Source of the DNA: Vreelandella halophila
Lineage (GTDB): Bacteria; Pseudomonadota; Gammaproteobacteria; Pseudomonadales; Oleiphilaceae
Reading direction: 5' to 3'
Length of the DNA stretch: 64,000 bases
Assembly: GCF_009856365.1 (NCBI RefSeq)
Contig: NZ_WMEX01000009.1
Span: forward strand, 1 to 64,000
Below, piece by piece: positions 25,769-35,184 of the stretch. The first letter of the stretch is position 1; the number at the start of each line of letters is the position of its first letter. The notes under the pieces were generated by a model. That model was given only the letters and a program-made list of their open reading frames with translations, searched no databases and had not been told where the DNA came from. The translations under genes were made by a program, and so were the position numbers.

Positions 25769-26989
25769 ATGGATACAGCCACCGACCCCACACTCCTGAC
25801 TCTCAGCACCCCCGTCACCCTGGCACTGGCGATCGTGGCCCTGTGGCTTGGTGTTCGACTCAACCTCTGGACCGGGGTGCTGCACCGCTACAATGTGCCG
25901 CCGGGTGTCAGTGGCGGGCTCGCCGTCAGTGGCCTGGTTGCCCTGACCGAAGTGCTGACGCAGCTGGACATCCGTTTCGATCTCCAGCTGCGCGACCTCC
26001 TGTTGATCGTTTTCTTCTCCACCATCGGGTTGTCCGCGCAGCTCCGGCAGTTGATCGAGGGGGGACGCGCGCTCGCGCTCCTGTTTGGCCTGGCCGTTGT
26101 CCTGCTGGTTTTCCAGAACCTGGCCGGCACCCTCATGGCCTGGCTGAGCGGCCAGAGCCCGCTTTACGGGCTCGTGGGCGGGAGCATCTCACTGGCCGGC
26201 GGCCATGGCACAGCGCTCACCTGGGGCCAGCTTTTCGAGGATCATTTCGGCCTTTCTGATGCGCGCACGCTGGGGATGACCTTCGCCACCTTCGGGCTGA
26301 TACTGGGTGGTCTGGTGGGCGCCCCAGTCGGAGCCTGGCTCATCCGCCGCCACGGACTCGCACCCGGTGGAACGGAGCCGCGCGTCGCCAGCCTGGCACC
26401 CGGCACTGCGCCGTCTTACCTGATCGACATGAACAGCCTGCTGCAGGCTGTGCTTCTGATTGCCCTGTGCTTCGCGCTCGGCTCCTGGATGTATGAAGGG
26501 CTCGGGGAAATGGGCATCCGTGTGCCGGCCTTCCTCACCGCCATGCTGCTGGGGATTGCGCTTTCCAACGGGCTGGCACTGCTCCGCCGCCCCATCGACC
26601 CGGCCCCTATCCAGCTCGCCAGCGACCTCAGCCTCCAGCTGTTTCTGGGCATGAGCCTGATCAGCCTGCCGCTGCTCTCGCTCCAGGACGCCATCGGCCT
26701 GATCGGCCTTGTACTGGTTATTCAGGCCATCGTTATCACCCTCCTGACGGTGTTCGTGGTCTACCCGCTGCTGGGCAGGGACTACGACGCCGCCTGTATC
26801 AGCGGCGGCTTCATCGGCATGGGCCTGGGCGCCACCCCGGTTGGCATTGCCAATATCAATACCCTCACCTCACGCTTTGGCGCCAGCCCCAAGGCATACC
26901 TGGTCATTCCCCTGCTGGGGGCGTTCCTGATCGATATCGCCAATGCCACCCTGATACAGCTGCTTCTGGGCTCTGGCTGGTTTTCATGA
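25769..26989 (+). CDS. gltS: Sodium/glutamate symporter
   Basis: This protein of about 406 residues has ten or more hydrophobic helices in two inverted halves. The signature re-entrant loops are visible as S-L-A-G-G-H-G-T-A in the first half and C-I-S-G-G-F-I-G-M-G-L-G-A-T-P in the second, with P-P-G-V-S-G-G-L near the start. GltS imports glutamate with sodium across the inner membrane. The ATG at 25769 is chosen because the family begins with a hydrophobic helix soon after it; a longer frame from 25718 adds an unlikely leader. Confidence 0.92.
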   Translation: MDTATDPTLLTLSTPVTLALAIVALWLGVRLNLWTGVLHRYNVPPGVSGGLAVSGLVALTEVLTQLDIRFDLQLRDLLLIVFFSTIGLSAQLRQLIEGGRALALLFGLAVVLLVFQNLAGTLMAWLSGQSPLYGLVGGSISLAGGHGTALTWGQLFEDHFGLSDARTLGMTFATFGLILGGLVGAPVGAWLIRRHGLAPGGTEPRVASLAPGTAPSYLIDMNSLLQAVLLIALCFALGSWMYEGLGEMGIRVPAFLTAMLLGIALSNGLALLRRPIDPAPIQLASDLSLQLFLGMSLISLPLLSLQDAIGLIGLVLVIQAIVITLLTVFVVYPLLGRDYDAACISGGFIGMGLGATPVGIANINTLTSRFGASPKAYLVIPLLGAFLIDIANATLIQLLLGSGWFS

Positions 26990-27061
26990 CTATACTGATG
27001 CGACAATCCGGAAGCCCTTTCACGCCGTAAAGACACCCATTCGACCGGCGGAGACAATGCC

Positions 27062-27529
27062 ATGACCACCTTGACCATCAACGGAACCACCCACGAGCTG
27101 GATGTCCCGGACGACATGCCACTGCTCTGGGCCATCCGCGACATCGTCCAGCTCACGGGCACCAAGTTCGGCTGCGGCATGGCCCTCTGCGGGGCCTGCA
27201 CTGTCCACCTTGATGGCGAGCCCATCCGCTCCTGCACCACAACGGTGGGCAATGCCGCCGGCGGCAAGATCACCACCATCGAGGCCATGAAGGAAGACCC
27301 GGTGGGCCAGCAGGTACAGAATGCCTGGCTTGATCTGGGCGTGGCCCAGTGCGGCTATTGCCAGGCGGGCCAGATCATGAGCGCCACCGCGCTGCTCAAG
27401 CAGAACGCGACCCCCTCCGACGCCGAGATCGAAGACGCGATGACCGGCAACATCTGCCGTTGCGGCACCTACAACCGCATCCGGCACGCCATCCACTACG
27501 CCGCCGACGCGATGCAGGAGGACTCCTGA
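27062..27529 (+). CDS. iorA: Molybdenum hydroxylase small subunit (IorA-like, two [2Fe-2S])
   Basis: This 155-residue subunit carries electrons from the molybdenum cofactor. A plant-type ferredoxin domain supplies Cys38, Cys43, Cys46 and Cys58, and the helical second domain supplies Cys97, Cys100, Cys132 and Cys134 (C-G-Y-C and C-R-C). Length and pattern match the alpha subunit of isoquinoline 1-oxidoreductase and related xanthine dehydrogenase-family enzymes that lack the FAD subunit. It is followed after 2 bases by the large subunit, forming one operon with the MocA-like gene. The natural substrate of this subfamily is often an aldehyde or N-heterocycle; which one applies here is not visible. 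Confidence 0.92.
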   Translation: MTTLTINGTTHELDVPDDMPLLWAIRDIVQLTGTKFGCGMALCGACTVHLDGEPIRSCTTTVGNAAGGKITTIEAMKEDPVGQQVQNAWLDLGVAQCGYCQAGQIMSATALLKQNATPSDAEIEDAMTGNICRCGTYNRIRHAIHYAADAMQEDS

Positions 27530-27531
27530 TC

Positions 27532-29877
27532 ATGACGGTATCAAACGACTCACTGATGATCGCGAACGTCAGCCGCCGGCGCTTTCTTGGCGGTATGGCA
27601 GGAGCCTCCGCACTGGTACTGGCGGCCCGCTGGGACATGGCCCTGGCCAGCGACGAGGAGAAGCAATACGGCGCTGCCGGCATGCCCGGTGGCTGGGTGG
27701 ATGATCCCAACGTCTTCATCCAGATCGACCCCGATGGGTCAGTCACCATCATCAACCACCGCTCCGAAATGGGCCAGGGTATCCGCACCAGCCTGGTGAT
27801 GGTGGCCGCCGACGAACTGGGTGCCGACTGGGACCGGGTTGCTGTTCAGCAGGCCCGGGCCGACCAGGACCGCTACGGCAACCAGAACACCGACGGTTCC
27901 CGCAGCATGCGCCACTGGTACGACCCCATGCGCCGCGCGGCCGCCTCCGCCCGCATGATGCTGGAACAGGCCGCAGCGAATGAATGGGGTGTTCCGGCCT
28001 CTGAATGCGAAGCGGGCGTCCATGAAGTGGCCCACAAAGCCTCCGGTCGCACCCTTGGCTTTGGGGAGCTCGCGGAAGCCGCCCGGGAACTGGCGGTACC
28101 GGAGCGCAGTGCCATCGAGCTCAAGCCCATCGAGGCTCACCGCTACATCGGTCAGGAGGCCGATCCGGTCCGGCAGCGGGGTAGCGGCAACATTGAACGC
28201 CCCATGGCCATCGACGGCGAGGAGATCGTCGAGGGCAGCGCTACCTTTGGCGCGGATATCCAGTTCGACGACATGGTCCATGCCGTGATCGCCCGGCCGC
28301 CGGTACTCGGTGCCAAAGTTGCCAGTGTCGATGACAGCGAGGCGCTGAAAGTCACAGGTGTAGAGAAGGTTGTTACCCTGGACACCAACAGCGAGCCCGC
28401 CGGCTTCAAGCCAATGGGTGGTGTGGCGGTGATCGCCAGCAACACCTGGTCCGCCATGCAGGGGCGGGATGCGCTGAAGATCGAATGGGACATGGAGGCA
28501 GCGGGCGACAACGCGCGCTATAACACGGATGACTACCGCCAGGCTCTGGAAAAAGCCGCCCAGTCCCCTGGCAAGGTCATCCGCAGCAGTGGCGACATCC
28601 AGAAGACTCTCGACGGTGCCGACCAGACCATCGAAGCCACCTACTACATGCCCCACATGGCTCAGGCGCCCATGGAGCCCCCGGTCGCGGTAGTGCGGCT
28701 CCGGGACGGCAAGGCCCAAGCCTGGGCACCGATCCAGAACCCCCGCGCCGGCCGCGAGGGGCTGGCCGGCGTGCTGGGCCTGGACAAGGAGGACGTCACG
28801 CTGAATGTGACGCTCCTGGGTGGCGGTTTCGGCCGCAAGTCCAAGCCCGACTATGTTCTGGAAGCCGGTCTTCTGGCAAAGGAAACCGGCGGGCGCCCGG
28901 TCAAGGTTCAGTGGAGCCGCGAAGACGACGTTCATCACGCCTATTTCCATGCCCTGTCCGTGGACCGGCTGGAAGGTGCCCTGGACGCGGACGGCAAGGC
29001 CAAAGGCTGGCGTCACCGCACGCTGTCTCCGACCATCACCTCATTGTTCCAGGAGGACCCGGAGCACAAGGGAGGCTTTGAGCTCGGGATGGGCTTCAAC
29101 ACCATGCCGTTCGATGTACCCGCCATCCAGCTCGAGAACCCGGAAGCCGAGTCCCACGCCCGTATCGGATGGTTCCGTTCGGTCTACAACCTGCCCCATG
29201 CCTTCGCCATCCAGAGCTTTGCCGCCGAGATGGCCGAGGCGGCCGGCAAGGACCACCGGGACTACCTGCTGGAACTGCTGGGTCCAGCACGCAGGATCGA
29301 TCCCCGCGATTTCGGCGACAGCTGGAATTACGGCGAGGATCCATCGGTCTACGTGATTGACACCGGGCGTATGCGCAATGTCATCGAGACGGTGACCGCA
29401 AAGGCGGACTGGGGGCGTGACATGCCCAAGGGCCGTGGCCTGGGGCTTGCTTTCCACCACAGCTTCCAGTCCTACACGGCCATCGTGATCGATGCGGAAG
29501 TCGGCGATGACGGCAGCGTGACCATCCACAACGCGGACATCGCCTTCGACTGCGGCTTCCAGGTGAACCCGGAGCGCATCCGCTCCCAGCTCGAAGGCGC
29601 CTGCGTCATGGGCATCGGCATTGCCCTGCACAGCGAGATAACCTTCCGGGAGGGCCGTGTGCAGGAGAACAACTTCCACCAGTACAACGTGCCCCGCATG
29701 GAACATGCCCCGAAGCAGGTCCGCACACACCTGGTCAATAACGATCCGGAGCTGCCCATGGGCGGTGTGGGTGAACCGGGGCTGCCACCGGTGGCGCCGG
29801 CGGTCTGTAACGCCATCTACGCCGCCACCGGCAAGCGTATCCGCCAGTTGCCCGTTAATGATCAGCTTGCGGTCTGA
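27532..29877 (+). CDS. iorB: Molybdenum hydroxylase large subunit (IorB-like), Tat-exported
   Basis: This 781-residue subunit binds the molybdopterin cytosine dinucleotide cofactor and holds the active site. A twin-arginine signal S-R-R-R-F-L-G at 14-20 plus a hydrophobic stretch indicates Tat export, so the enzyme is probably periplasmic. The G-G-G-F-G-R-K loop mid-protein and G-V-G-E-P-G-L-P-P near the end, which contains the catalytic Glu, mark the xanthine dehydrogenase superfamily. The start at 27532 directly follows the iorA stop; a longer frame back to 27349 overlaps iorA and is out of context. The small subunit has no Tat signal and likely travels as a partner. Electrons probably pass to a cytochrome. 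Confidence 0.93.
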   Translation: MTVSNDSLMIANVSRRRFLGGMAGASALVLAARWDMALASDEEKQYGAAGMPGGWVDDPNVFIQIDPDGSVTIINHRSEMGQGIRTSLVMVAADELGADWDRVAVQQARADQDRYGNQNTDGSRSMRHWYDPMRRAAASARMMLEQAAANEWGVPASECEAGVHEVAHKASGRTLGFGELAEAARELAVPERSAIELKPIEAHRYIGQEADPVRQRGSGNIERPMAIDGEEIVEGSATFGADIQFDDMVHAVIARPPVLGAKVASVDDSEALKVTGVEKVVTLDTNSEPAGFKPMGGVAVIASNTWSAMQGRDALKIEWDMEAAGDNARYNTDDYRQALEKAAQSPGKVIRSSGDIQKTLDGADQTIEATYYMPHMAQAPMEPPVAVVRLRDGKAQAWAPIQNPRAGREGLAGVLGLDKEDVTLNVTLLGGGFGRKSKPDYVLEAGLLAKETGGRPVKVQWSREDDVHHAYFHALSVDRLEGALDADGKAKGWRHRTLSPTITSLFQEDPEHKGGFELGMGFNTMPFDVPAIQLENPEAESHARIGWFRSVYNLPHAFAIQSFAAEMAEAAGKDHRDYLLELLGPARRIDPRDFGDSWNYGEDPSVYVIDTGRMRNVIETVTAKADWGRDMPKGRGLGLAFHHSFQSYTAIVIDAEVGDDGSVTIHNADIAFDCGFQVNPERIRSQLEGACVMGIGIALHSEITFREGRVQENNFHQYNVPRMEHAPKQVRTHLVNNDPELPMGGVGEPGLPPVAPAVCNAIYAATGKRIRQLPVNDQLAV

Positions 29878-30449
29878 TGAGCAATGACGTGGTCGCGCTC
29901 GTCCTTGCGGCGGGCGCCTCACGGCGCTTCGGCGATGCGGATAAGCGTGTGGCTGCCCTGCCGGACGGACGCACGCTGCTGGCGGCTTCGCTTGAAAACC
30001 TCCGCATGGGGTTCCGGGATGTACGCGTGGTGATTGGCGCCACTGACGTCCCGGCCAACCTCAACCTGCCACCGGATGTTCCCACCATCAGGGCTCCCAA
30101 TGCCGGCGACGGCATGGGCAGCAGCATCGCCGATGCTTTCCGGGCCCTGAGTGCCGACCCGTCACTGTCCGGGATCGGAGCAGCAGCCATCTGTCTCGGG
30201 GACATGCCCTGGGTCCAGCTCGAAACCCTGAACGCCCTTTGTGAGCAGGCGACGGAGGACGGCATCACCCGCCCGATCCACCAGGGGCAGCCCGGCCACC
30301 CGGTCATCTTCGGACGCGCCTACTGGTCACAGCTGTGCAGCCTCTCGGGCGACCAGGGGGCCCGACAGCTCATCCAGAAGTACCCAGCCCAATGCTGGTT
30401 TCTGACGGTCGAGGACGCCGGTGTTCTTACCGATCTCGATTATCCCTAG
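29877..30449 (+). CDS. mocA: Molybdenum cofactor cytidylyltransferase-like (MocA/MobA family)
   Basis: This 190-residue nucleotidyltransferase has the N-terminal L-V-L-A-A-G-A-S-R-R-F-G motif that binds the nucleotide, G-D-G-M-G-S-S-I near residue 79 and L-G-D-M-P-W near residue 109 for metal binding. It would attach CMP to molybdopterin, the cofactor form used by IorB-type enzymes. Its ATG shares one base with the iorB stop (TGATG), so translation is coupled, and the operon encodes both the enzyme and its cofactor maturation. Confidence 0.88.
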   Translation: MSNDVVALVLAAGASRRFGDADKRVAALPDGRTLLAASLENLRMGFRDVRVVIGATDVPANLNLPPDVPTIRAPNAGDGMGSSIADAFRALSADPSLSGIGAAAICLGDMPWVQLETLNALCEQATEDGITRPIHQGQPGHPVIFGRAYWSQLCSLSGDQGARQLIQKYPAQCWFLTVEDAGVLTDLDYP

Positions 30450-30498
30450 AGAGCTCCGCTCTCAATCCACTCCACACCGCCCCCCCAAAAGCCCCTGG

Positions 30499-31284
30499 TC
30501 ACTCTCCGGTTTTCCAGTCGTCAAGATTATAGCGTGCCAGGATCCGAGCCAGTTCCCCACTGGCCCGCAGACGTTCCATGCCTTCGGAGAGGATCCGGGC
30601 GTACTCAGACGATGACTCAAGCCCTGGGGAAAAAGCGATGTAGGCGTCCTCGGAAGGCGCGGCCTCACCCGCATGGCGAACCTCGCCCTCCACGCCCATT
30701 TCACGGCTGAGATACCGGAACACGGGCTTCGCCTCCACAACCACATCAATGCGGCCCCTCAGAAGCTTCTCAATGTTCTTGGCAAGGGGGTCATTGCCAG
30801 TCATCACCTGGACCCGGTAACTCTGGGAATGCGCCTCAATATAGCCGTTGAGCGATTCGCCATAGTCGTAGTCCAGGATCGTCCCGAGCCGGACCTGCTC
30901 CAGTGACGACAGATCCTGGTAGACCCAGTCACTCCCGGCACGGGTAAACAGTGCCGCAGACCCGATCCGCCCCTGTTCGTTACGCGGAAACACGAACCCC
31001 GGCGCATCGCCCCGGTAAGCGCCGACAATGGCATTAATCGTCCCGTCACGCCCGGAAACAATAGCCCGGGACCAGGGCATAAGCCGATAGACGACCCGGT
31101 AGCCCGCTTCATTGAAGATCTCACCCGCAATCTCAATCATGAACCCCGGGCGATCACTATCCGGCAGGCAATTGATGGGGCACCACTGATCCGCGGCAAT
31201 CACTATCTCCGGCCGGTCTTCCGGAAAAACGAGGCGGGGCAGCAAAAACAGGCCCAGAATGACCAGCACTGGCGGTTTCATCAT
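30499..31284 (-). CDS. Periplasmic solute-binding protein (SBP family 3)
   Basis: This 261-residue protein has a signal peptide (about 1-21) and the SBP_bac_3 fold seen in polar amino-acid binding proteins and in sensory periplasmic domains: P-G-F-M-I-E-I-A near residue 46, G-R-I-D-V-V-V-E-A-K near 176 and a C-terminal A-R-Y-N-L-D-D. Cys residues at 35 and 39 may form a disulfide. No ABC permease or ATPase gene is close, so it may be an orphan binding protein rather than a transporter subunit. The 184 bases upstream of its start are AT-rich, and part of them probably holds its promoter. The ligand is unknown. Confidence 0.8.
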   Translation of the reverse strand: MMKPPVLVILGLFLLPRLVFPEDRPEIVIAADQWCPINCLPDSDRPGFMIEIAGEIFNEAGYRVVYRLMPWSRAIVSGRDGTINAIVGAYRGDAPGFVFPRNEQGRIGSAALFTRAGSDWVYQDLSSLEQVRLGTILDYDYGESLNGYIEAHSQSYRVQVMTGNDPLAKNIEKLLRGRIDVVVEAKPVFRYLSREMGVEGEVRHAGEAAPSEDAYIAFSPGLESSSEYARILSEGMERLRASGELARILARYNLDDWKTGE

Positions 31285-31468
31285 CAGAATTCACTGAATA
31301 TGGAATGGCACTTTTACTCTACACCGAGCCATCATTTTCCACCATATTATTTGCATTGCGCATCTTAATTTACGGTTGGCCAGTCTCGGGGATTAGGGGG
31401 TATCCTTTCAGGCTGGTAGACTCACTCCAGAACCGGAAACCCCTGAAAAAGAAGGCAGAGACAACGCG

Positions 31469-32725
31469 ATGACCGAATCGACCCAGCCCTGGAATACTCC
31501 CATGCCCGATGACCAGTTCGAGCTGATGCGCGACATCCTGGCCGCGCCCAGTCCGATCGGCATCGAGGCGGCCATGACCTATGGTGTGCTCAAGCCCTAC
31601 CTTGAGCGTGTATCGCCCAAGGACTGGCACATCCACCAGTTCAAAGGCCATGCGGGCATTGTGCTGGACACCCACCCGGGGCGGGAGGACATGTTCAAGG
31701 TCATGATCATCGGCCATGCGGACAAGATCCGCATGCAGGTGCGGAGCATCGGCGATGACGGCAAGATCTGGATCAACAGCGACTCCTTCCTGCCCACCAC
31801 GCTGATCGGCCACGAGGTGAAGCTGTTCAGCGAGGACCCCGAGAACCCGGGCAGCTATCGCGTGATCGAGGGCGGCACAGTGGAAGCCCTCGGCGCCATC
31901 CACTTCGCGGACCCGAATGTGCGCAGTGGCGACAAGGGCATCAAGAAGGAACAGCTCTACCTGGAGCTGCAGATCCATGGCGAGAACAAGAAGCAGCAGG
32001 TCGAGAACCTGGGTGTGCGCCCCGGTGACTCCATCCTGCTCGACCGCCCCATCCGCAAGGGCTTCAGCCCCAACACCTTCTATGGCGCCTACCTGGACAA
32101 CGGCCTGGGCTGCTTCACCACTGCGGAAGTGGCGCGCCTGATGGCGGAAGCCGGCGGCACCGAGAAGATCCGGGTGCTCTACGCCATGGCCACCTACGAG
32201 GAAATCGGGCGCTTCGGCAGCCGCGTCCTGGCCGGTGAACTCAAGCCGGATGCGCTGGTCGGCGTGGACGTGAACCACGACTACAAGGCCGCTCCGGGCA
32301 TCGGGGACCGGCGTATGAACCCGCAGGAGATGGGCAAGGGCTTCACCATGTCCGTGGGCGCCATCGCCAGCGAACAGCTCAACCGCTTCTTTGAGACCAC
32401 GGCACGCGAGCAGGAAATCCCCTTCCAGCGCGACGTGGTGGGCCCGGACACCGGCACTGACGGCATGGCCGGCGTGCTGGCAAGCGTGGACTGCGCAGCC
32501 ACCTCCATCGGCTTCCCGATCCGGAACATGCACACCATCTCCGAGTCCGGGAATACCCAGGACGTTCTGGCAGCCATTCACGCCATCAAGGGCACGCTGC
32601 AGAAGCTGGATGCCCTGGACGATCCGCACCGTGAGTTCATGGACAACCACCCGCGGCTGGATACGGCCTCTCCCCTTGGCCACCAGGGTTCCGACAAGCC
32701 TGAAGGCGAAGAGAAAAAAGACTGA
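31469..32725 (+). CDS. M42-like metallopeptidase/deacylase
   Basis: This 418-residue cytosolic protein resembles M42 aminopeptidases, two-metal enzymes that form large tetrahedral complexes. The metal-binding sites appear as G-H-A-D-K-I (replacing the more usual H-x-D), Y-L-D-N-G-L-G, T-Y-E-E-I-G and G-V-D-V-N-H-D, and the late H-T-I-S-E-S motif. A related M42 enzyme belongs to the NAGGN osmolyte pathway, but the neighbours that would support that assignment (asnO, ngg) are absent. The tail is Asp/Glu/Lys-rich. The substrate is therefore left open. Confidence 0.75.
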   Translation: MTESTQPWNTPMPDDQFELMRDILAAPSPIGIEAAMTYGVLKPYLERVSPKDWHIHQFKGHAGIVLDTHPGREDMFKVMIIGHADKIRMQVRSIGDDGKIWINSDSFLPTTLIGHEVKLFSEDPENPGSYRVIEGGTVEALGAIHFADPNVRSGDKGIKKEQLYLELQIHGENKKQQVENLGVRPGDSILLDRPIRKGFSPNTFYGAYLDNGLGCFTTAEVARLMAEAGGTEKIRVLYAMATYEEIGRFGSRVLAGELKPDALVGVDVNHDYKAAPGIGDRRMNPQEMGKGFTMSVGAIASEQLNRFFETTAREQEIPFQRDVVGPDTGTDGMAGVLASVDCAATSIGFPIRNMHTISESGNTQDVLAAIHAIKGTLQKLDALDDPHREFMDNHPRLDTASPLGHQGSDKPEGEEKKD

Positions 32726-32886
32726 CCCACAGGAACATGAGGGCATGGACGCCCTCAGTTTCCATCCTTCCTTCAGCTGCTACATTCCGTTTCCAGATTC
32801 CAGCTCGCCCTGATTGGCTTTTCCCAATGGGTCCGGCATTATTGAACCCGGATTCACAATAACAAAAGTCAAAAAGGACGCACCCC

Positions 32887-33756
32887 ATGCAAGCCAGCCC
32901 GCTGATTTCCATCGGACTGCCCCTTTCCCTGTTCATTATCATGATCGGCATCGGCATGACCCTGACGCCCAGGGACTTCCGCCAGGTCGCGGTGTACCCC
33001 CGTGGGATCATCGTCGGCACCATTGCCCAGATCCTGGTGATGCCAGCACTGGCGTTCCTGATCATCGCGATTTTCAACCTGTCGCCCATGATCGCCGTGG
33101 GACTGGTGATCATCGCTGCCTGCCCGGGCGGCACCACCTCCAACCTCTTCGCGCTCATGGCGCGGGGGAACGTGGCGCTGTCCATCGTGCTGACCGTCCT
33201 GGCCAACCTGATCACCATCGTGTCGCTGCCGCTTTTCACCAACCTGGCGCTGGATCTCTACATGGGTGAAAACGAAGCCATACGGCTGCCCGTGGAACGC
33301 ACCATCATGACGCTGGGGTTGATCGTGCTGCTGCCCATCGCCATCGGCATGATGCTCAAGAGCCGATTCCCGGAGAAGGCCCAGAAAGCGGAAAGCGCGG
33401 TCAGCGTCTTCGGCGGTGTTGTACTGGCCATGCTGGTGGTGGCGCTGGTGTACAACGTGCGCGATCAGCTGGGTGAACTGCTCAGTCAGGCCGGCCCCGC
33501 GGCCATCGCCCTGAACCTTGCGGGCATCGGCATCGCACTGGGTCTCAGCCGTCTGACTGGCCTCACCCAGCGGGAATCCATGGCAGTGGCCGTGGAACTC
33601 GGCATTAAAAACGGCACCATCGGCCTGCTGGTAACCCTCAACCTTCTGGAATCCGAGGCCATGTCCGTGCCCTCGGCGGTCTACGGCGTGCTGATGTTCT
33701 TCTTCGGCTTTCTGTTAACCTTGTACGGGCGTAAATACATCCCGCAGCCAAGCTGA
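32887..33756 (+). CDS. Bile acid:sodium symporter (BASS) family transporter
   Basis: This 289-residue protein has eight to ten transmembrane helices with the BASS core motif A-C-P-G-G-T-T-S-N near residue 78 and E-L-G-I-K-N-G-T near 237, each in a broken helix that binds sodium. The family imports organic anions such as bile acids, pyruvate, pantoate or sulfonates with sodium. It is followed 18 bases later by the hydrolase-OsmC gene, so the two may be co-transcribed. Substrate unknown. Confidence 0.9.
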   Translation: MQASPLISIGLPLSLFIIMIGIGMTLTPRDFRQVAVYPRGIIVGTIAQILVMPALAFLIIAIFNLSPMIAVGLVIIAACPGGTTSNLFALMARGNVALSIVLTVLANLITIVSLPLFTNLALDLYMGENEAIRLPVERTIMTLGLIVLLPIAIGMMLKSRFPEKAQKAESAVSVFGGVVLAMLVVALVYNVRDQLGELLSQAGPAAIALNLAGIGIALGLSRLTGLTQRESMAVAVELGIKNGTIGLLVTLNLLESEAMSVPSAVYGVLMFFFGFLLTLYGRKYIPQPS

Positions 33757-33774
33757 CCCGCAAGGAGATCCGCC

Positions 33775-34974
33775 ATGCCCGCCATTGAATTCCAGTCCCG
33801 TAATGGCCTCACCCTCAAGGGCACGATTGAACTGCCCCCCGGCGGGATCTGGCGGGCTACGGCCATCTTCGCCCACTGCTTCACCTGCGGCAGCCAGGTC
33901 CGCGCCGCCCGCACCATCACCTCGGCCCTGGCCGGCACCGGCTTCGCTGTGCTGCGCTTTGATTTCACCGGTCTGGGTGAAAGCGAGGGCGAGTTCGCGG
34001 ATACCAATTTCTCCAGCAACCTTGATGACCTGGAAGATGCCGCCGCCTGGCTCACCGAACATTACGCCGCGCCCCAACTGCTGCTTGGCCACTCCCTGGG
34101 CGGCTCCGCGGCTCTCGCCGTCGCCGAGCGGTTGGACAGCGTGCGCGCCGTCGCCACCATAGGCGCCCCGGCGAGCCCGGACCACATTCTCAAGCAGTTC
34201 GGCACGGACCTGGAGCGGATCGAGGAAAGCGGCAGCGCCGAGGTTGATCTCGCCGGCCGCCCCTTCCGCATCCGCAAAGACTTCATCGACGACGCCCGCA
34301 GCCACGACCTGACCGAGCGCCTGCACAAACTCCGGCGTGCCCTGCTGGTCATGCACGCGCCGCATGACCGCACGGTGGGCATCGACAACGCCGAGCAGAT
34401 CTACACCGCCGCCCTGCACCCCAAGAGCTTCATCAGCCTGGACGACGCCGACCACCTGCTCTCGCGCCGCTCCGACGCCCAGTACGCCGCCCAGGTGGTC
34501 TCCGCCTGGGCCGCCCGCTTCCTGGAACCCGAAACGGCCCCGGCCCCGGAGGGCGCCCGCGTTACCGGCCGCACCGAGGACGGCTTCCTCTGCCGTGTCC
34601 AGGCCGGCCCGCATGAGATGGTTGCCGACGAACCCAAGAACAACGGCGGCACCAACCGTGGCCCGGACCCATACGGCCTCCTGGCCTCCTCACTGGGCGC
34701 CTGCACCGTCATGACCATCAACATGTACGCCCGCCACAAGGAACTCCCGGTGGAGCGCGTCACCTGCGAGGTCACCCACCGCAAGGTCCACGCGGAAGAC
34801 TGCGAGGAGTGCGAGACAAAGTCCGGGAAGGTGGATGAACTCGTCCGCCACATTACCATCGAAGGCGACCTCACCGACGAGCAGCGCCAGCGCATGCTCC
34901 AGATCGCCGGCCGCTGCCCGGTGCACCAGACCCTGAAGAATGAGATCCGGATGCACGACGAGTTGGTTGAGTGA
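33775..34974 (+). CDS. Fused alpha/beta hydrolase and OsmC-family protein
   Basis: This 399-residue protein fuses two known domains. Residues 1-255 are an alpha/beta hydrolase with the nucleophile elbow G-H-S-L-G-G near residue 103, D-F-T-G-L-G earlier and a late D-D-A-D-H-L-L providing Asp/His. Residues 265-399 are an OsmC/Ohr-type thiol peroxidase domain with Cys310 (L-G-A-C-T) and Cys381 (R-C-P-V-H), the reactive pair that reduces organic hydroperoxides. The fusion is known from other proteobacteria. It may release and reduce peroxidised acyl groups, though that coupling is an inference. No signal peptide is seen. Confidence 0.92.
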   Translation: MPAIEFQSRNGLTLKGTIELPPGGIWRATAIFAHCFTCGSQVRAARTITSALAGTGFAVLRFDFTGLGESEGEFADTNFSSNLDDLEDAAAWLTEHYAAPQLLLGHSLGGSAALAVAERLDSVRAVATIGAPASPDHILKQFGTDLERIEESGSAEVDLAGRPFRIRKDFIDDARSHDLTERLHKLRRALLVMHAPHDRTVGIDNAEQIYTAALHPKSFISLDDADHLLSRRSDAQYAAQVVSAWAARFLEPETAPAPEGARVTGRTEDGFLCRVQAGPHEMVADEPKNNGGTNRGPDPYGLLASSLGACTVMTINMYARHKELPVERVTCEVTHRKVHAEDCEECETKSGKVDELVRHITIEGDLTDEQRQRMLQIAGRCPVHQTLKNEIRMHDELVE

Positions 34975-35042
34975 GAAGCAAGGAGCGAGGAGGAAAAGGC
35001 AACGCTGTGATTGCGTGTTAGCGACATCATCAGGGTTTGATG

Positions 35043-35152
35043 AGGGGAGGCGGGGAACGCTCGGAGGGAAGCTCGGTGGCCATGGATGGCCACCGCGCAG
35101 CCTACATGGATGTACTTGTGGCGATTCCCGGAGAGCGTTACCCGCCTCCCCT
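35043..35152. repeat. Complex intergenic palindromic element
   Basis: The 210-base gap between convergent genes holds nested inverted repeats. The outer arms, 35043-35062 and 35133-35152, are complementary at 19 of 20 positions. Inside lies a perfect palindrome, GGTGGCCAT and ATGGCCACC (35075-35094), followed by TACATGGATGTA at 35103-35114. GTTAGCG also occurs in opposite orientations outside the arms. The pattern resembles the dispersed intergenic elements of halophilic gammaproteobacteria. It could fold into a long cruciform or RNA hairpin and block transcription from both sides. Confidence 0.7.
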
Positions 35153-35184
35153 CCTGCAGAAGCACCTCAGTCTTGGGACAACCG

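Noticed and set aside
27739-29016. A 425-codon open frame opposite iorB
   Set aside because: It mirrors the codon pattern of iorB and has no motif or ribosome-binding site.
31469-32725. Assignment of the M42-like gene to the NAGGN osmolyte pathway
   Set aside because: The partner genes asnO and ngg are not nearby and the N-terminal sequence does not clearly match that subgroup.
31370-32746. A long open frame opposite the M42-like peptidase gene
   Set aside because: No motif, and the plus-strand gene has the expected metal sites.
34975-35184. CRISPR-like repetition in the gap after the hydrolase-OsmC gene
   Set aside because: There are inverted repeats only; no direct repeats with regular spacers, and no cas genes in the window.
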